The translations under genes were made by a program, and so were the position numbers. A stretch of 64,000 nt of DNA. Origin: Cellvibrio sp. OA-2007 (lineage in GTDB: Bacteria; Pseudomonadota; Gammaproteobacteria; Pseudomonadales; Cellvibrionaceae). The stretch is from assembly GCF_000953825.1 (NCBI RefSeq), contig NZ_BBUL01000085.1, positions 1-64,000 on the forward strand, in the 5' to 3' direction. Position 1 is the first letter of the stretch. Each line of letters opens with the position of its first letter. Shown here one piece after another: positions 43,769 to 54,039 of this stretch. The notes under the pieces were generated by a model. That model searched no databases and was not told the DNA's origin. It worked only from the letters and a program-made list of their open reading frames with translations.

Positions 43769-44761
43769 ATGCAAAAACTCCGCTGGGGGGTGCTCAGCAC
43801 CGCCAAAATCGGCCGCGAAAAAGTCATTCCCGCTCTGCAAAAATCTGCTCACAATCAGGTACTGGCGATTTGTTCACGCACTGAGCAAAGTGCGCGCGCT
43901 ACTGCCGATAGCTTGGGCATTGAGCGCGCTTACGGCAGTTATGAAGAACTTCTGGCCGATCCGGATATAGATGCAATCTACAACCCACTACCCAACCACC
44001 TGCATGTGGAATGGTCCATTAAAGCGCTGCAAGCAGGCAAACATGTGCTCTGCGAAAAACCGCTCGGCTTGAATACTGCCGACGCACAGCGTTTGGTCGA
44101 TGCTGCGCGCGCTTATCCGCAATTGAAAGCAATGGAAGCATTTATGTATCGCTTTCATCCGCAATGGCAACTCGCCAAACAATTAATTGATGAAGGCCGC
44201 ATTGGCAAATTGCACGCAGTGCATTCGCATTTTTCTTACAACAATCGCGATGCCGATAATATTCGCAATAAGGTAGATATGGGCGGCGGTGCATTGTTGG
44301 ATATCGGCTGCTACTCAATCTCTTTGTCGCGCTGGTTATTTAACGAAGAGCCAATGCAAGTGCTCGGTCAGGTCACACCAATGCCCGGCGAAGAAGTGGA
44401 TTGCCTCACCTCGGCGATTATGGAATTTTCCGCCGGTAGCGCCAGTTTTACTGCCGCCACTAAAATTGAGCCAGTGCAATATGTTGAAGCAATCGGCGAC
44501 GAAGGCAGCCTCTATCTTGAGCGCCCGTTTTACAACGATAGCCAAGAACCGGTGCAGCGCATTCGCATCACTCGCAACCGCGTAGCAGAAATCATCGAAG
44601 TACCCGACCACAATCATTACGGCGCGATGGGTGATGCGTTTGCCCTGAGCATTTTTAACAACATGCAAACACCTACACCACTGACTGATGCCATCGCGAA
44701 CATGCGGGTAATTGATGCAATTTTTGCCAGTGCGGCGCAACGCCAGTGGATCAAACTTTAA
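43769..44761 (+). CDS. Gfo/Idh/MocA-family oxidoreductase
   Basis: The 330-residue NAD(P)-dependent sugar dehydrogenase-like enzyme has the Rossmann start RWGVLSTAKIGREKVIPAL, the YNPLPNHLHVEWSIKALQAGKHVLCEKPL region with the EKP motif, AFMYRFHPQW, and MGGGALLDIGCYSISLSRWLF with the catalytic-type Asp. AGGAAC precedes the ATG. The family acts on cyclic sugars and polyols. The substrate cannot be read from sequence. Confidence 0.92.
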   Translation: MQKLRWGVLSTAKIGREKVIPALQKSAHNQVLAICSRTEQSARATADSLGIERAYGSYEELLADPDIDAIYNPLPNHLHVEWSIKALQAGKHVLCEKPLGLNTADAQRLVDAARAYPQLKAMEAFMYRFHPQWQLAKQLIDEGRIGKLHAVHSHFSYNNRDADNIRNKVDMGGGALLDIGCYSISLSRWLFNEEPMQVLGQVTPMPGEEVDCLTSAIMEFSAGSASFTAATKIEPVQYVEAIGDEGSLYLERPFYNDSQEPVQRIRITRNRVAEIIEVPDHNHYGAMGDAFALSIFNNMQTPTPLTDAIANMRVIDAIFASAAQRQWIKL

Positions 44762-44833
44762 CTAAATAGCACTACAGCCTTGGCGGCCCAAGTTAGCCAG
44801 GGCTTTTCACCTGTATCGTTTTGGAGAGAATGC

Positions 44834-47068
44834 GTGTCAGATTTTTTAAGCAAATTATATTGCCTGCGCTACTGGTTAGCGCTCAGCCTGTTAATACCAA
44901 GTACACAGGCCTGGGCTGATGATCAAAAAGCGGAACGCATCGCTCCCGCGTTGACAACTCTGGTGCGCAATTTCAAAGCCGATAAAAATAGCGAAGCGCA
45001 AATTATTCTGCGCAAAACCAAGGTACTCATCGACGAAAAATTAATGAGTCACGCCACCGCTTATGTTGCAGTTTACATCAACAGTGATGAGGCGGTGCGC
45101 GACTACAGCCAGATTAGCGTGAGCTTCAACAGCTTTTATGAAGATATAGCGCTGGAATTTGCTAATGTGCGCACACCCGATGGCAAGATGGATAGTATCA
45201 AAGCGGACGCCACGCAAATTCAAAGCCCGACCGACGAAAATTTTTATCACGACCGCAAAGAATTATTATTTTCCCTGCCCAATGTGCGCAAAGGTTCGAT
45301 AATCGAATTTCAATACCGCTACATCGATACCAAAAAAATGGTACCCAATCAGTGGTTCGACAGTTTCAGTTTCCACTGGTGGGAGGATCGTGCAGCAGGG
45401 CAAGGCAGTCGTGCCGACAGCATAGTGACAAGCGAATTAGAAATTACCGCACCGGCGAATATTACGCTGGTCGGCAGCGATACTTCGCGCTACCCAATTG
45501 CTCACAAGCGCAGCAGCAAAGGCGCGCAACAGACACTAACCTGGACAGGGAAAAATCTTGCCAAAATCGAATTGCAAAATGCCATGCCACGTGAACATGA
45601 CTACGCACCCTATGTGCGTGTAGCCACTACCGCCAAATGGAATGATGTGGCGCGCTGGGCCGATGGATTGGTTGAGCCCCACTTAGTGAGCGACACAAAA
45701 CTCACCGCTTTAATTGCCGACATCAATAAAACTGCACTAACACCCGAGCAAAAAACAAAAGCGGTTTACCGCGCGATTCAAGATCGCGTGCGCTATGTGT
45801 TTGCCCATGTAGGTCGTGGTGGTTATGAGCCACACGATGCGTTTGAAGTGCTTAAAAATGGCTACGGCGATTGCAAAGATCAAACCGTACTAGCAGTAAT
45901 GTTATTGCGCCAATTAGGCATAGCGGCTAACCCAGCATTAATTGTGACCCGCGCGCGCGGCCTACCGGATATGCAAATACCGGGCGTGAGTTTTGACCAT
46001 ATGATTGTGCATATACCGGCACAACAGGGCCTGCAAGAAATGTGGATGGACACTACGGGCGAAACCAGTTTGTACCCCGGCTTTTCGGTTGGCATAGAAG
46101 GTCAGCCCGCTCTGATAGTGAATAAAAACACTCAGGCAATTAGCGTACTTCCCTCACTTGCAGCCAAACAACATTTTGCTGAGCTGGAATTGGTGTTTGA
46201 TAAATTTAGCGGGCGCGATGCACAAGCCAGTTTCAAATTACATTTCGGTGGTTTGTATGAGCAGCGTTTGCGCAGCATGTGGCAGTATGCCAACGAGCGC
46301 GATAAATATTTTCGCGAATTGATTGGGCAAATTTACAACTCTGCCGAAGTAAGCGAATTAACCGCCAGTAATGCCGATAATTTATGGCAACCCTTTACCC
46401 TGAGTGGTCGGTTTACTTTTACCAATGTATGGGGCGGCAAACAAGAGCCTATCAATTACAGCTTTAGCATCACTCAACTCACCAATTTATTTGCCGATTT
46501 ACGCAATCTGCATACAGTGCAAGATCGCAAACAACCCTATGTGGTTGATCCAGGCTACAACTTGCGTTCGCGCATTGTATTTACCAGCCCCGACAGCGAT
46601 CATCACTTGCGCCTCAAAACCCAAGGCGAAAATATTGATAACGCCTATTACACACTGACGCAAACCGGTGTACAGGAAAAAAATCGCTATGTGATTAATC
46701 AGGATCTCACGGTCAAAGCAGTCAAGATAGCATTGCAAAACTATGGCGATTTTTACCAAAAAACCAACGAACTGATCGAATCCAACGATTGGGCGCTGAG
46801 TTATGAATACAACAAAACCGCCGCCGAATTAATCGCTTTGGAAAGCAATGGTAAAACCGATGTCGCAAGTTTAATTGCACTCACCAAACTGCATATTAAA
46901 AATGGCGCCTATGAAAAATCCCTTACAACTGCGCAACAGGCAGTAAAAGCCTCACCCAAAAAAGCAGAGGCCTACTATGTATTAGGCTTAGCCCAAGGGT
47001 ACAACCAACTGCTGCCAGAATCGGATGCGTCATTTAAAAAAGCAGAAGCCTTAGGCTATAAACTCTGA
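44834..47068 (+). CDS. DUF3857/transglutaminase-like protein with C-terminal TPR
   Basis: About 744 residues from the GTG at 44834, which has GGAGAG upstream; the frame extends to 44780 without a ribosome site. After a signal peptide (LALSLLIPSTQAWA) comes DUF3857 (about 45-250). A transglutaminase-like domain (about 270-400) follows, with the triad Cys in NGYGDCKDQTVLAVMLLRQLG, His in VSFDHMIVHI and Asp in MWMDTTGE. A DUF3858-like beta region and a TPR-like helical tail end it. It is probably periplasmic. Bacterial homologues are of unknown function. It is 9 bp upstream of a TPR lipoprotein gene. Confidence 0.87.
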   Translation: MSDFLSKLYCLRYWLALSLLIPSTQAWADDQKAERIAPALTTLVRNFKADKNSEAQIILRKTKVLIDEKLMSHATAYVAVYINSDEAVRDYSQISVSFNSFYEDIALEFANVRTPDGKMDSIKADATQIQSPTDENFYHDRKELLFSLPNVRKGSIIEFQYRYIDTKKMVPNQWFDSFSFHWWEDRAAGQGSRADSIVTSELEITAPANITLVGSDTSRYPIAHKRSSKGAQQTLTWTGKNLAKIELQNAMPREHDYAPYVRVATTAKWNDVARWADGLVEPHLVSDTKLTALIADINKTALTPEQKTKAVYRAIQDRVRYVFAHVGRGGYEPHDAFEVLKNGYGDCKDQTVLAVMLLRQLGIAANPALIVTRARGLPDMQIPGVSFDHMIVHIPAQQGLQEMWMDTTGETSLYPGFSVGIEGQPALIVNKNTQAISVLPSLAAKQHFAELELVFDKFSGRDAQASFKLHFGGLYEQRLRSMWQYANERDKYFRELIGQIYNSAEVSELTASNADNLWQPFTLSGRFTFTNVWGGKQEPINYSFSITQLTNLFADLRNLHTVQDRKQPYVVDPGYNLRSRIVFTSPDSDHHLRLKTQGENIDNAYYTLTQTGVQEKNRYVINQDLTVKAVKIALQNYGDFYQKTNELIESNDWALSYEYNKTAAELIALESNGKTDVASLIALTKLHIKNGAYEKSLTTAQQAVKASPKKAEAYYVLGLAQGYNQLLPESDASFKKAEALGYKL

Positions 47069-47076
47069 GGCAATAA

Positions 47077-48498
47077 ATGATGTCACCCAAACGATTACAG
47101 TTAATCAGCGCAGCTTTACTGGCAACCGTGCTACTAGGCGGCTGCAGCCAGCAGCCACGCATAAATCCAGCACCGGCAAATAATAGCAGTGGTATTCAGG
47201 ATAAAAGCGCATCAACAGAAATTGCGGCGCTGGAACTACAACTCAAACAGGCATCGAATAATGCCGAGCTGTATTACAAACTAGGCCTTGCTTATATTGT
47301 TGATGCGGAAAAAAATAAATCGCCACGCAGCCGTGCACTGGCAATAGAAAATCTTCGCCATGTATTAACCTTGGTGCCGGGCAACCCCGCCACACTTAAG
47401 TTGCTCTACAACATTTATTACGAAGATATAGTTGCGGGCGATAAACAGGCGTTTACCAGTGCCAGTCATATTTTTAACCAACTCTCCAGCGCGACCAAAA
47501 CAGAAGTGAATGCACCCTCGCTGGCGGTGTTTCTGCAGCGCTATCTTGCGCAACAAAAAACAGGCAACAAAAATCGCGCAGAGCTCTACCGCGCGCTGCT
47601 TGCGGCGATAAATGAACAACCGTCTAGCGATAAAGCTTACATCCAACTCGCCAAAATGTATCGCGAAGAAAATTACTTTCCTCTAGCTCTCGCCACCCTC
47701 AAACTCGGCGCCGAACAAATTGCCAACTCCGGCGATTTATACCAAGCCATAGGCAATACCTATGAAGCCCGCGCCGAGGCCAGCGGCTGCAGCTACGAGC
47801 AAACAGCCTATCTGGGTGATGCCATTCAGTTCTATCAACAGGCAGTACCACTCGCCCCCGAAAGTGCGGAACTGCATTTCGCCTTAGCGCGTTTGTATTT
47901 GGATAAAAATCTTTATCAGCTAGCGTTGCATGAATCCAGCATTTTGGTTGAACTGGAACCCAGCGCGGAGAATATCGCTTTTAGTGCACAAAACTTTTCC
48001 ATGCTGGGCAAGGAGCAAACTGCACACAAACTACTGGAGCAGGCACAGGCTCAAGGCCTCAGTGCCAGTGATTCTGCTTATCACGAAATTTACATGAACT
48101 CAGGCCAGTGGATGAAGGCAGCGCGGAGTTTTACTGACTATTTACAAGCGCAAAAAAATATTAGCGTTTATGCTTTCATCAAAGCCGATATTATTGGTCA
48201 ACATGCCGATGTAGACTTCTCCACGTTGATAGCGCAGAAACAACTGACCGTTAACAGCAAATGGGAAGGCGCTATTTATGCGTTCTGGACAGGCAAAATG
48301 ACGCGCACGCAATTTGAACGGCTGGCAACTAATCGCTGCGAGCGCACCGAGTTCTTTTTCTATACCGGCTACCGCGATTACCGCGCCGGGCACACAGCTG
48401 CTGCACAGCAACAATTTTCTGCCGCCATCGAGCAAAACACCTATCGTTTTATCGAGCGGCCACTAGCGCAATATTTTTTAACTGCGCTTGGGCGCTAA
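47077..48498 (+). CDS. TPR-repeat lipoprotein
   Basis: The 473-residue protein has a signal peptide ending in a lipobox, VLLGGCSQQ, so it should be anchored through the Cys near residue 23. Repeated helical pairs with TPR-like spacing fill the rest, for example AELYYKLGLAYIVDAEKNKSPRSRALAIENLRHVLTLVPGNP (in part), AYIQLAKMYREENYFPLALATLKLGAE and AELHFALARLYLDKNLYQLALHESSILVELEP. GAGG precedes the ATG. Tight linkage to the transglutaminase-like gene suggests an envelope complex. Confidence 0.82.
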   Translation: MMSPKRLQLISAALLATVLLGGCSQQPRINPAPANNSSGIQDKSASTEIAALELQLKQASNNAELYYKLGLAYIVDAEKNKSPRSRALAIENLRHVLTLVPGNPATLKLLYNIYYEDIVAGDKQAFTSASHIFNQLSSATKTEVNAPSLAVFLQRYLAQQKTGNKNRAELYRALLAAINEQPSSDKAYIQLAKMYREENYFPLALATLKLGAEQIANSGDLYQAIGNTYEARAEASGCSYEQTAYLGDAIQFYQQAVPLAPESAELHFALARLYLDKNLYQLALHESSILVELEPSAENIAFSAQNFSMLGKEQTAHKLLEQAQAQGLSASDSAYHEIYMNSGQWMKAARSFTDYLQAQKNISVYAFIKADIIGQHADVDFSTLIAQKQLTVNSKWEGAIYAFWTGKMTRTQFERLATNRCERTEFFFYTGYRDYRAGHTAAAQQQFSAAIEQNTYRFIERPLAQYFLTALGR

Positions 48499-48539
48499 GG
48501 CGCCACACCGATTTGTCCACTTAAAATGCAGGTATAAAC

Positions 48540-49850
48540 ATGCAAACCACATCAACCAAACCGCGTATTGTTGTTGTCGGCGGCGGTGCCGGCGGCCTTG
48601 AATTGGCCACCAAACTGGGCGACAAGTTAGGCCGCAAACACAAAGCAGAGATCACCTTGATCGACCGCAACACCACCCACTTGTGGAAACCTTTACTGCA
48701 TGAAATTGCAGTGGGCACTATGGACGAAGACGTAGATGCAGTGAGCTATCGCGGCCATGCCAACGCACACCATTTTTTCTTTCGCGTCGGCAGCATGATC
48801 GATCTCGACCGCGAAACTCGCGAAGTGGTATTGGCCCCCATGAAGGATGAAGACGGTGTAGAGTTTCTGCCCTCTACTCGCATCCCCTATGATTATTTAA
48901 TCCTTGCGCTTGGTTCGATCTCCAATGACTTTAATACTCCCGGGATTAAAGACCACTGTATTTTTCTCGACAGCCCTGCGCAGGCGCACCGATTTCACAC
49001 CAAACTGCTCAACCGTTTTTTGCGCATTCAACGTCTAACTGGTGCAGAAGATTATGTGCGCATTGCGATTGTCGGCGCAGGCGCAACCGGTGTTGAACTT
49101 TCTGCTGAATTGCATCACGCAGTACATGAAATTCACAACTATGGCTTTAATGCAATTTCTAACGATCACTTGAAAGTAACTATTGTTGAAGCTGGCCCTA
49201 GAATTTTACCCGCGTTACCTGAGCGTATTTCAGGTGCCGCACACAGTGAGCTGACTAAAATTGGCGTTGATATCAAACTCAACACCATGATCACCTCCGC
49301 CACCAAAGAAGGGTTACACACCAAAGACGGACAATTGATTGAAGCGGATTTAATGGTCTGGGCCGCAGGCATTAAAGTGCCGGATTTTATGGCCAATCTC
49401 GCAGGGCTTGAGAGCAATCGCATCAACCAATTGCATGTAAATGAATTTTTACAAACCACACGCGACACCAATATTTTTGCCATTGGCGACTGCGCCCAAT
49501 TTATTAACGCCGATGGTAGCCGCGTGCCACCGCGCGCGCAATCTGCACATCAAATGGCAAGTGCCTGTTATAAAAATATTGTTGCACTACTCAACAACAA
49601 ACCACTAAAAGCCTACAAATACACCGACTACGGCTCACTCGTGTCGCTCGCCAGCTATTCCACCGTCGGCAACCTAATGGGCAACCTCAGCAGCGGCAGC
49701 GTATTTATCGAAGGCCGCCTCGCGCGTATGGTGTATGTTTCGCTTTATCGCATGCACCAAATTGCTATTCACGGTTTTATCAAAACTGGATTGGTAATGG
49801 TGGGTGGCAGATTAAATAAATGGTTGCGCCCGCGCTTGAAGTTGCATTGA
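48540..49850 (+). CDS. ndh: Type II NADH:quinone oxidoreductase
   Basis: The 436-residue, single-subunit, non-proton-pumping NADH dehydrogenase has two dinucleotide folds: FAD-binding [17 protein letters not shown] at residue 10 and NADH-binding [19 protein letters not shown] at about 178. The C-terminal FAD motif is [11 protein letters not shown]. The C-terminal amphipathic/hydrophobic part would bind the membrane face. It feeds electrons into the quinone pool upstream of the oxidases encoded elsewhere in this window. Confidence 0.94.
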   Translation: MQTTSTKPRIVVVGGGAGGLELATKLGDKLGRKHKAEITLIDRNTTHLWKPLLHEIAVGTMDEDVDAVSYRGHANAHHFFFRVGSMIDLDRETREVVLAPMKDEDGVEFLPSTRIPYDYLILALGSISNDFNTPGIKDHCIFLDSPAQAHRFHTKLLNRFLRIQRLTGAEDYVRIAIVGAGATGVELSAELHHAVHEIHNYGFNAISNDHLKVTIVEAGPRILPALPERISGAAHSELTKIGVDIKLNTMITSATKEGLHTKDGQLIEADLMVWAAGIKVPDFMANLAGLESNRINQLHVNEFLQTTRDTNIFAIGDCAQFINADGSRVPPRAQSAHQMASACYKNIVALLNNKPLKAYKYTDYGSLVSLASYSTVGNLMGNLSSGSVFIEGRLARMVYVSLYRMHQIAIHGFIKTGLVMVGGRLNKWLRPRLKLH

Positions 49851-49866
49851 TTTAATCTGGTTAACC

Positions 49867-49898
49867 CTAGGGTGGAGTTGCATAGCGCTCCACCCTAG
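49867..49898. repeat. 11-bp-stem palindrome downstream of ndh
   Basis: CTAGGGTGGAG (49867-49877) and CTCCACCCTAG (49888-49898) are perfect complements around a 10-nt loop. No T-run follows. The style (TAGGGTGGAG...CTCCACCCTA) resembles short intergenic palindromic repeats, like the longer element near position 9-88 but with a different sequence. It sits in the 255-bp gap before the PAS-GGDEF gene, which otherwise shows nothing clear. Confidence 0.65.
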
Positions 49899-50105
49899 TC
49901 CAATCACAAGTTATAGTTATTAGCTTCTAAAAATCTTTTTAAAATTCTTTTATCTCCCTAACTTTGTCGATATCACTCCGGCAAGCTATTTATATTCTAT
50001 AAATTAACCATCCACTCACTATGAAACTGGCGTATTTTGACCATTATTACTAATCTTATAGTGTCGCATAAAAACACATAATACAGTCTTCACGAGTGTC
50101 TACTA

Positions 50106-51500
50106 ATGAATGGCATAGACGCAATCAGCCTACAAACACTGCTTGAAAATGCCCATATAGGTGTTGTTATACACCGCTGGGACACCTCTATTGTCTACGC
50201 CAATCCCACTGCGTTGAAGCTGCTTCGCCTCACCCATGAACAGATCATTGGCCGGGATGTCATGGATCCGCAATGGCGCTTTATTGATGATGGCAACCGG
50301 GTGCTTCACCACAATGAATTCCCCGTGAACAAAGTAAAACGCTTTAGAAGCCCGGTGACCAATGAAGTAATGGGCGTGTTAGATGGGCATCGAAAAAAAG
50401 CTACCTGGTTTTTAGTCAACGCCTATATGGATGCAGCAAACAAACTCGAAGATAGTTTTATCATTGTCACTTTTAATGACATCACTGAAAGCAAACATCT
50501 TTTTTCTTACGAAAATATTCTGCAAAACAGTCAGGATATTGTGATAGTTACCGAAGCCGATGATATTGATTCACCCACTGGCCCCAAAATTATTTATGTC
50601 AATGCGGCATTTGAAAAACTCACTGGCTACAGCGCGCAGGAAGTAATTGGTGAAACACCGCGCATCTTACAAGGCAAACATACAGATCAAGATACTTTGG
50701 CGCGCATACGCACCGCTCTTGCCGAGAAAAAGCCAATCCGTGAAAAAATTTTAAACTACAGCAAAACCGGCCACCCTTATTGGCTTGACATTAACATTTT
50801 TCCGCTTATCAATCGCTATGGCGAAATCACTCATTTTGCCGCAATAGAGCGCGACATTACCGAGCAGATGTATCACGCGGATCAATTGGAAAAACGCAAC
50901 AAAGATTTAAAACTACTAAAAGATAATTTGGAACAACTGGTATCACAGCGCACCGATGAATTGCGTATGGCCAACCAACAACTGGAACGTTTGGCTTTTA
51001 ACGACAGCCTAACCAGCCTGCCCAATAGGCGCAGTTTTAATGAACACGCGGAGAAACAAATCTTTCGCGCACAGCGTAATAAATTTTTCTTGCTGACCGG
51101 TATTTTGGATTTGGATAACTTTAAAAATATTAACGATACCTACGGCCATAGCGCTGGCGATCAAGTATTAGTTAGCTGCGCAGAGTGCATCATGCAGTTT
51201 TTCCGGCAGGAGGATATTTACGGGCGTATTGGCGGCGAAGAATTTGCATTTAGTATTATCATCGGCAACCCAAACGATGCGGAACTTATCTGTAATCGAT
51301 TGCTCGCCAGTCTGCGCGAAAAAAATGTCCCGCTCGACAATCATCAATATTTAACTATCACAGCCAGTATTGGTTACAGTTTGGCTTCGCCTAATAGTGA
51401 AATATGCTTTGAAGAAGAAATGAAACGCGCCGATCAAGCGCTGTATCAAGCCAAAAATAATGGTCGCAATCAGGCAGTAGAATTTGTTACTGAAGAGTGA
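50106..51500 (+). CDS. PAS-PAS-GGDEF diguanylate cyclase
   Basis: The 464-residue, probably cytoplasmic protein has two PAS domains (about 8-125 and 135-260), a coiled coil (about 262-295) and a GGDEF domain. The active site is intact (RIGGEEFAFSI), and an RQED inhibitory site lies five residues before it. The second PAS has the LOV-like GETPRILQGKHTD but lacks the photoactive Cys, so flavin photochemistry is unlikely. It should make c-di-GMP in response to an unknown signal. Confidence 0.92.
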   Translation: MNGIDAISLQTLLENAHIGVVIHRWDTSIVYANPTALKLLRLTHEQIIGRDVMDPQWRFIDDGNRVLHHNEFPVNKVKRFRSPVTNEVMGVLDGHRKKATWFLVNAYMDAANKLEDSFIIVTFNDITESKHLFSYENILQNSQDIVIVTEADDIDSPTGPKIIYVNAAFEKLTGYSAQEVIGETPRILQGKHTDQDTLARIRTALAEKKPIREKILNYSKTGHPYWLDINIFPLINRYGEITHFAAIERDITEQMYHADQLEKRNKDLKLLKDNLEQLVSQRTDELRMANQQLERLAFNDSLTSLPNRRSFNEHAEKQIFRAQRNKFFLLTGILDLDNFKNINDTYGHSAGDQVLVSCAECIMQFFRQEDIYGRIGGEEFAFSIIIGNPNDAELICNRLLASLREKNVPLDNHQYLTITASIGYSLASPNSEICFEEEMKRADQALYQAKNNGRNQAVEFVTEE

Positions 51501-51507
51501 AATGGGA

Positions 51508-52026
51508 TTAGCCAGCTAACCCCACTCGCATCACATTCACCTGGCGCCCACCGAGTTTGGTGCGGCGTACAATTTCCCAACCGCGCTTTTGGTAGTAATC
51601 GGTATAGTCGGTTGCGGAAAGCCAAAGCTCGTCCAAATCCAAATTATGTGCGTATTTTTTTGCAGCGTTAATAAGCGTGTTGCCAATACCTTGATGACGC
51701 AAATTTTCCAGCACAAATAAATTGCTGAGCCATACCGGGCTTTCGCTTGCGACTTTGGGCATGCGTTCGCTGCTGCGATAGGTGTAATTAACAAGGCTTA
51801 CGCAGCCGATGACTTGATTATTACGCAATGCAATTAAGGTTTTGGGAATTGCACTGCGCTGCACGTGTAATACCAAACGCTGTTGGCGCAATGCGATAGA
51901 GGATTTTAAACCCTGCCGCTCGCACTCTTGATGATGCCATTGCGCAACCTGCGCAAAAAACTCCGGTTTTTGTTCCAGAAAAAAAATATCGGTGGCGATA
52001 ACACTGGTGGGACTGAATAGATTCAC
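51508..52026 (-). CDS. GNAT-family N-acetyltransferase
   Basis: About 172 residues. The acetyl-CoA-binding region is visible as VWLSNLFVLENLRHQGIGNTLINAAKKYA, with the Q-x-x-G-x-G/A-type HQGIGN, followed by ELWLSATDYTDYYQKRGWEIV, a typical GNAT C-terminus. The start is uncertain: a GTG at 52026 or a TTG at 52044, neither with a strong ribosome site. The substrate is unknown. Confidence 0.85.
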   Translation of the reverse strand: MNLFSPTSVIATDIFFLEQKPEFFAQVAQWHHQECERQGLKSSIALRQQRLVLHVQRSAIPKTLIALRNNQVIGCVSLVNYTYRSSERMPKVASESPVWLSNLFVLENLRHQGIGNTLINAAKKYAHNLDLDELWLSATDYTDYYQKRGWEIVRRTKLGGRQVNVMRVGLAG

Positions 52027-52137
52027 GATGACTCGGCGCAACAAAAGTGTGAACTAACTAAAATGTAAACTAACTATAGCTTCGAAAGCTTAAAGATACG
52101 AAATCAGTAACGTTAGGCAGGTGACAGCGGCAGAGAC

Positions 52138-52165
52138 AAAAAACTCCCGACTAGCGGGAGTTTTT
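52138..52165 (-). terminator. Intrinsic terminator of lipA
   Basis: AAAAACTCCCG and CGGGAGTTTTT pair around ACTAG, with a run of T on the minus strand, 24 bp past the lipA stop codon. Confidence 0.92.
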
Positions 52166-52188
52166 GCTGCACAGTTCAAAGTAATAGA

Positions 52189-53256
52189 TCAGGCGTTTTT
52201 TGTTTCGCCAAACCATTTCACATCTTCGCCGTGGGCTTGTTTATCTGCGTGATACGAAGATCGGACCAGCGGGCCACAAGCAGCGTGTTTGAAACCCATT
52301 TCTTCGGCGAGTTTGGTGTACTCGGCAAATTCATCCGGGTGCACGTAGCGCTCAACGGGTAAGTGATCTTTTGACGGCTGCAAATATTGGCCGATGGTTA
52401 GCATATCGATATCGTGATCGCGCATGTGCTGCATCACTTCAATAATTTCTTCTTTGGTTTCGCCGAGGCCAACCATCAAACCGGATTTGGTTAACACATC
52501 GGGGCGACGCGCTTTATATTGCTTGAGCAATTCCAACGACCAATTGTAGTTAGCGCCAGGGCGCGCTTGGCGATACAAACGCGAGACGGTTTCCATATTG
52601 TGATTGAACACATCGGGCGCTTCTTTTTCGAGAATATCTAATGCGATATCCATGCGGCCACGGAAATCCGGCACCAGTACTTCTACTTGCAGATTCGGGC
52701 TGAGCGCGCGTGCTTCGCGAATACAATCAGCAAAATGTTGGGCGCCGCCATCGCGCAGGTCGTCGCGATCCACTGAGGTGATGACCACGTATTTCAAACG
52801 CATTTCAGCAATTGCTTCGGCGAGTTTGCGCGGCTCGTGTTCGTCGAGCGGATTGGGTTTGCCGTGGCCAACATCGCAGAAAGGACAGCGACGGGTACAG
52901 ATATCGCCCATGATCATAAAGGTCGCGGTGCCGCCGCTGAAACATTCACCCAAGTTCGGGCAGTTAGCTTCTTCGCACACAGACGATAATTTGTTTTTGC
53001 GCAGAATGGTTTTAATGCGATCCACTTCTGGCGATGCGGGAATGCGCACGCGAATCCAATCGGGCTTGCGCTGCACTTCTTCACGGTCAGTGGCAATCAC
53101 TTTGACCGGGATGCGCTCGACTTTATCGGCATCGCGCAGTTTTTCACCCTGTTTGTAGCGCTCGGTACGCTTGACCGGTTGCAGCTCGGGGACAAAGGTA
53201 GATACAGGTGGCAGATCGGACATAAGAAGCTCTTTGAAATTGGCGCTGGTTGCCAT
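52189..53256 (-). CDS. lipA: Lipoyl synthase
   Basis: This radical-SAM enzyme inserts two sulfurs into protein-bound octanoyl chains to make lipoate. Both clusters are visible: the auxiliary one in [12 protein letters not shown] and the radical-SAM one in [27 protein letters not shown] and the C-terminal [13 protein letters not shown] are family motifs. The start is uncertain between 53256 (355 residues) and 53223 (MSDLPPVST, 344). The first lies 12 bp past an inverted-repeat arm, so the extra 11 residues may come from the repeat insertion. It follows lipB. Confidence 0.96.
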   Translation of the reverse strand: MATSANFKELLMSDLPPVSTFVPELQPVKRTERYKQGEKLRDADKVERIPVKVIATDREEVQRKPDWIRVRIPASPEVDRIKTILRKNKLSSVCEEANCPNLGECFSGGTATFMIMGDICTRRCPFCDVGHGKPNPLDEHEPRKLAEAIAEMRLKYVVITSVDRDDLRDGGAQHFADCIREARALSPNLQVEVLVPDFRGRMDIALDILEKEAPDVFNHNMETVSRLYRQARPGANYNWSLELLKQYKARRPDVLTKSGLMVGLGETKEEIIEVMQHMRDHDIDMLTIGQYLQPSKDHLPVERYVHPDEFAEYTKLAEEMGFKHAACGPLVRSSYHADKQAHGEDVKWFGETKNA

Positions 53257-53268
53257 TAGCTCGCTGGC

Positions 53269-53366
53269 AATCGAAAGTAGAGTTGTGAAACCCGCCGTGA
53301 ACCCGTCCGTGGGGGCTTATCTTCGACATCCATGTCTCAGACAGTCTCACAACTCTACTTCCGATT
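53269..53366. repeat. 98-bp palindromic element in the lipB-lipA gap
   Basis: Arms at 53269-53291 and 53344-53366 are reverse complements over 23 bp with two mismatches, core AGTAGAGTTGTGA. The 52-bp centre contains GTGGGGGCTTATCTTCGACA and a GTCTCAGACAGTCTCA direct repeat that runs into the right arm. On the minus strand the centre reads GAGACATGGATGTCGAAGAT followed by AAGCCCCCACGGACGGGTT, which looks like a widespread intergenic repeat of marine and soil gammaproteobacteria. It occupies most of the gap between lipB and lipA and would form a long hairpin in the lipA leader. Confidence 0.75.
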
Positions 53367-53387
53367 CCCAACTACCTACGAAGTAAT

Positions 53388-54038
53388 TTAGTTGGCGCGC
53401 ATTGTACAGGTTTCATAACCCAATTTCCGCGCAAATTCCGTAACAAGTTGCTCTTGAACCTGTGCAAGATCAGGGGGATTGGACATAAGGTCGCGAATTT
53501 GGGTCATCGCCAAGCCTTGGTAGCCGCAGGGATTAATCCTTTGGAAAGGCGTCAGGTCCATCGCCACATTCAAGGCCAGGCCGTGAAAACTGCAGCCGCG
53601 CCGCACCCGCAGGCCAAGTGAAGCGATCTTGTCGCCATTGACGTAAACCCCCGGAGCATCGGGTTTGGCGGCGGAATCTATGCGGTAATACGCGAGCGTG
53701 GCGACAATAGTTTGCTCAATCGCCGTTACCAACTCACGCACGCCGATCTTTAACCGGCGCAAATCCAGCAGCGGGTAGGCCACCAACTGACCTGGACCGT
53801 GGTAGGTCACTTGGCCGCCGCGATCGGTTTGCACCACAGGGATATCGCCGGGGAACAGCAGATGCTCCGCCTTGCCCGCCTGCCCCTGAGTGAATACCGG
53901 CGGATGCTCCACCAGCCACAGCTGATCTGTAGTTTCCGGGGTGCGCTGATTGGTGAAATCGGTCATCGCTTGCCAGCTGGTTTGATAATCCTGAACGCCG
54001 AGGTTAACCACCTCCAGCGCAAGTGCAGTGCGGCTCAA
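53388..54038 (-). CDS. lipB: Octanoyl-[ACP]:protein N-octanoyltransferase
   Basis: The 216-residue enzyme transfers octanoate from ACP to lipoyl domains. The signature [18 protein letters not shown] is intact. The catalytic Lys lies in GDKIASLG and the active-site Cys in INPCGYQG. Translation probably starts at the TTG at 54038, one base after the DUF493 stop codon, since no ATG lies before the conserved start of the fold. This suggests coupled, weak initiation. Confidence 0.95.
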   Translation of the reverse strand: MSRTALALEVVNLGVQDYQTSWQAMTDFTNQRTPETTDQLWLVEHPPVFTQGQAGKAEHLLFPGDIPVVQTDRGGQVTYHGPGQLVAYPLLDLRRLKIGVRELVTAIEQTIVATLAYYRIDSAAKPDAPGVYVNGDKIASLGLRVRRGCSFHGLALNVAMDLTPFQRINPCGYQGLAMTQIRDLMSNPPDLAQVQEQLVTEFARKLGYETCTMRAN

Positions 54039-54039
54039 G

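Noticed and set aside
50106-51500. Possible LOV photoreceptor in the second PAS domain
   Set aside because: The LOV-like GETPRILQG lacks the Cys needed for the flavin adduct, so it is listed as an ordinary PAS domain.
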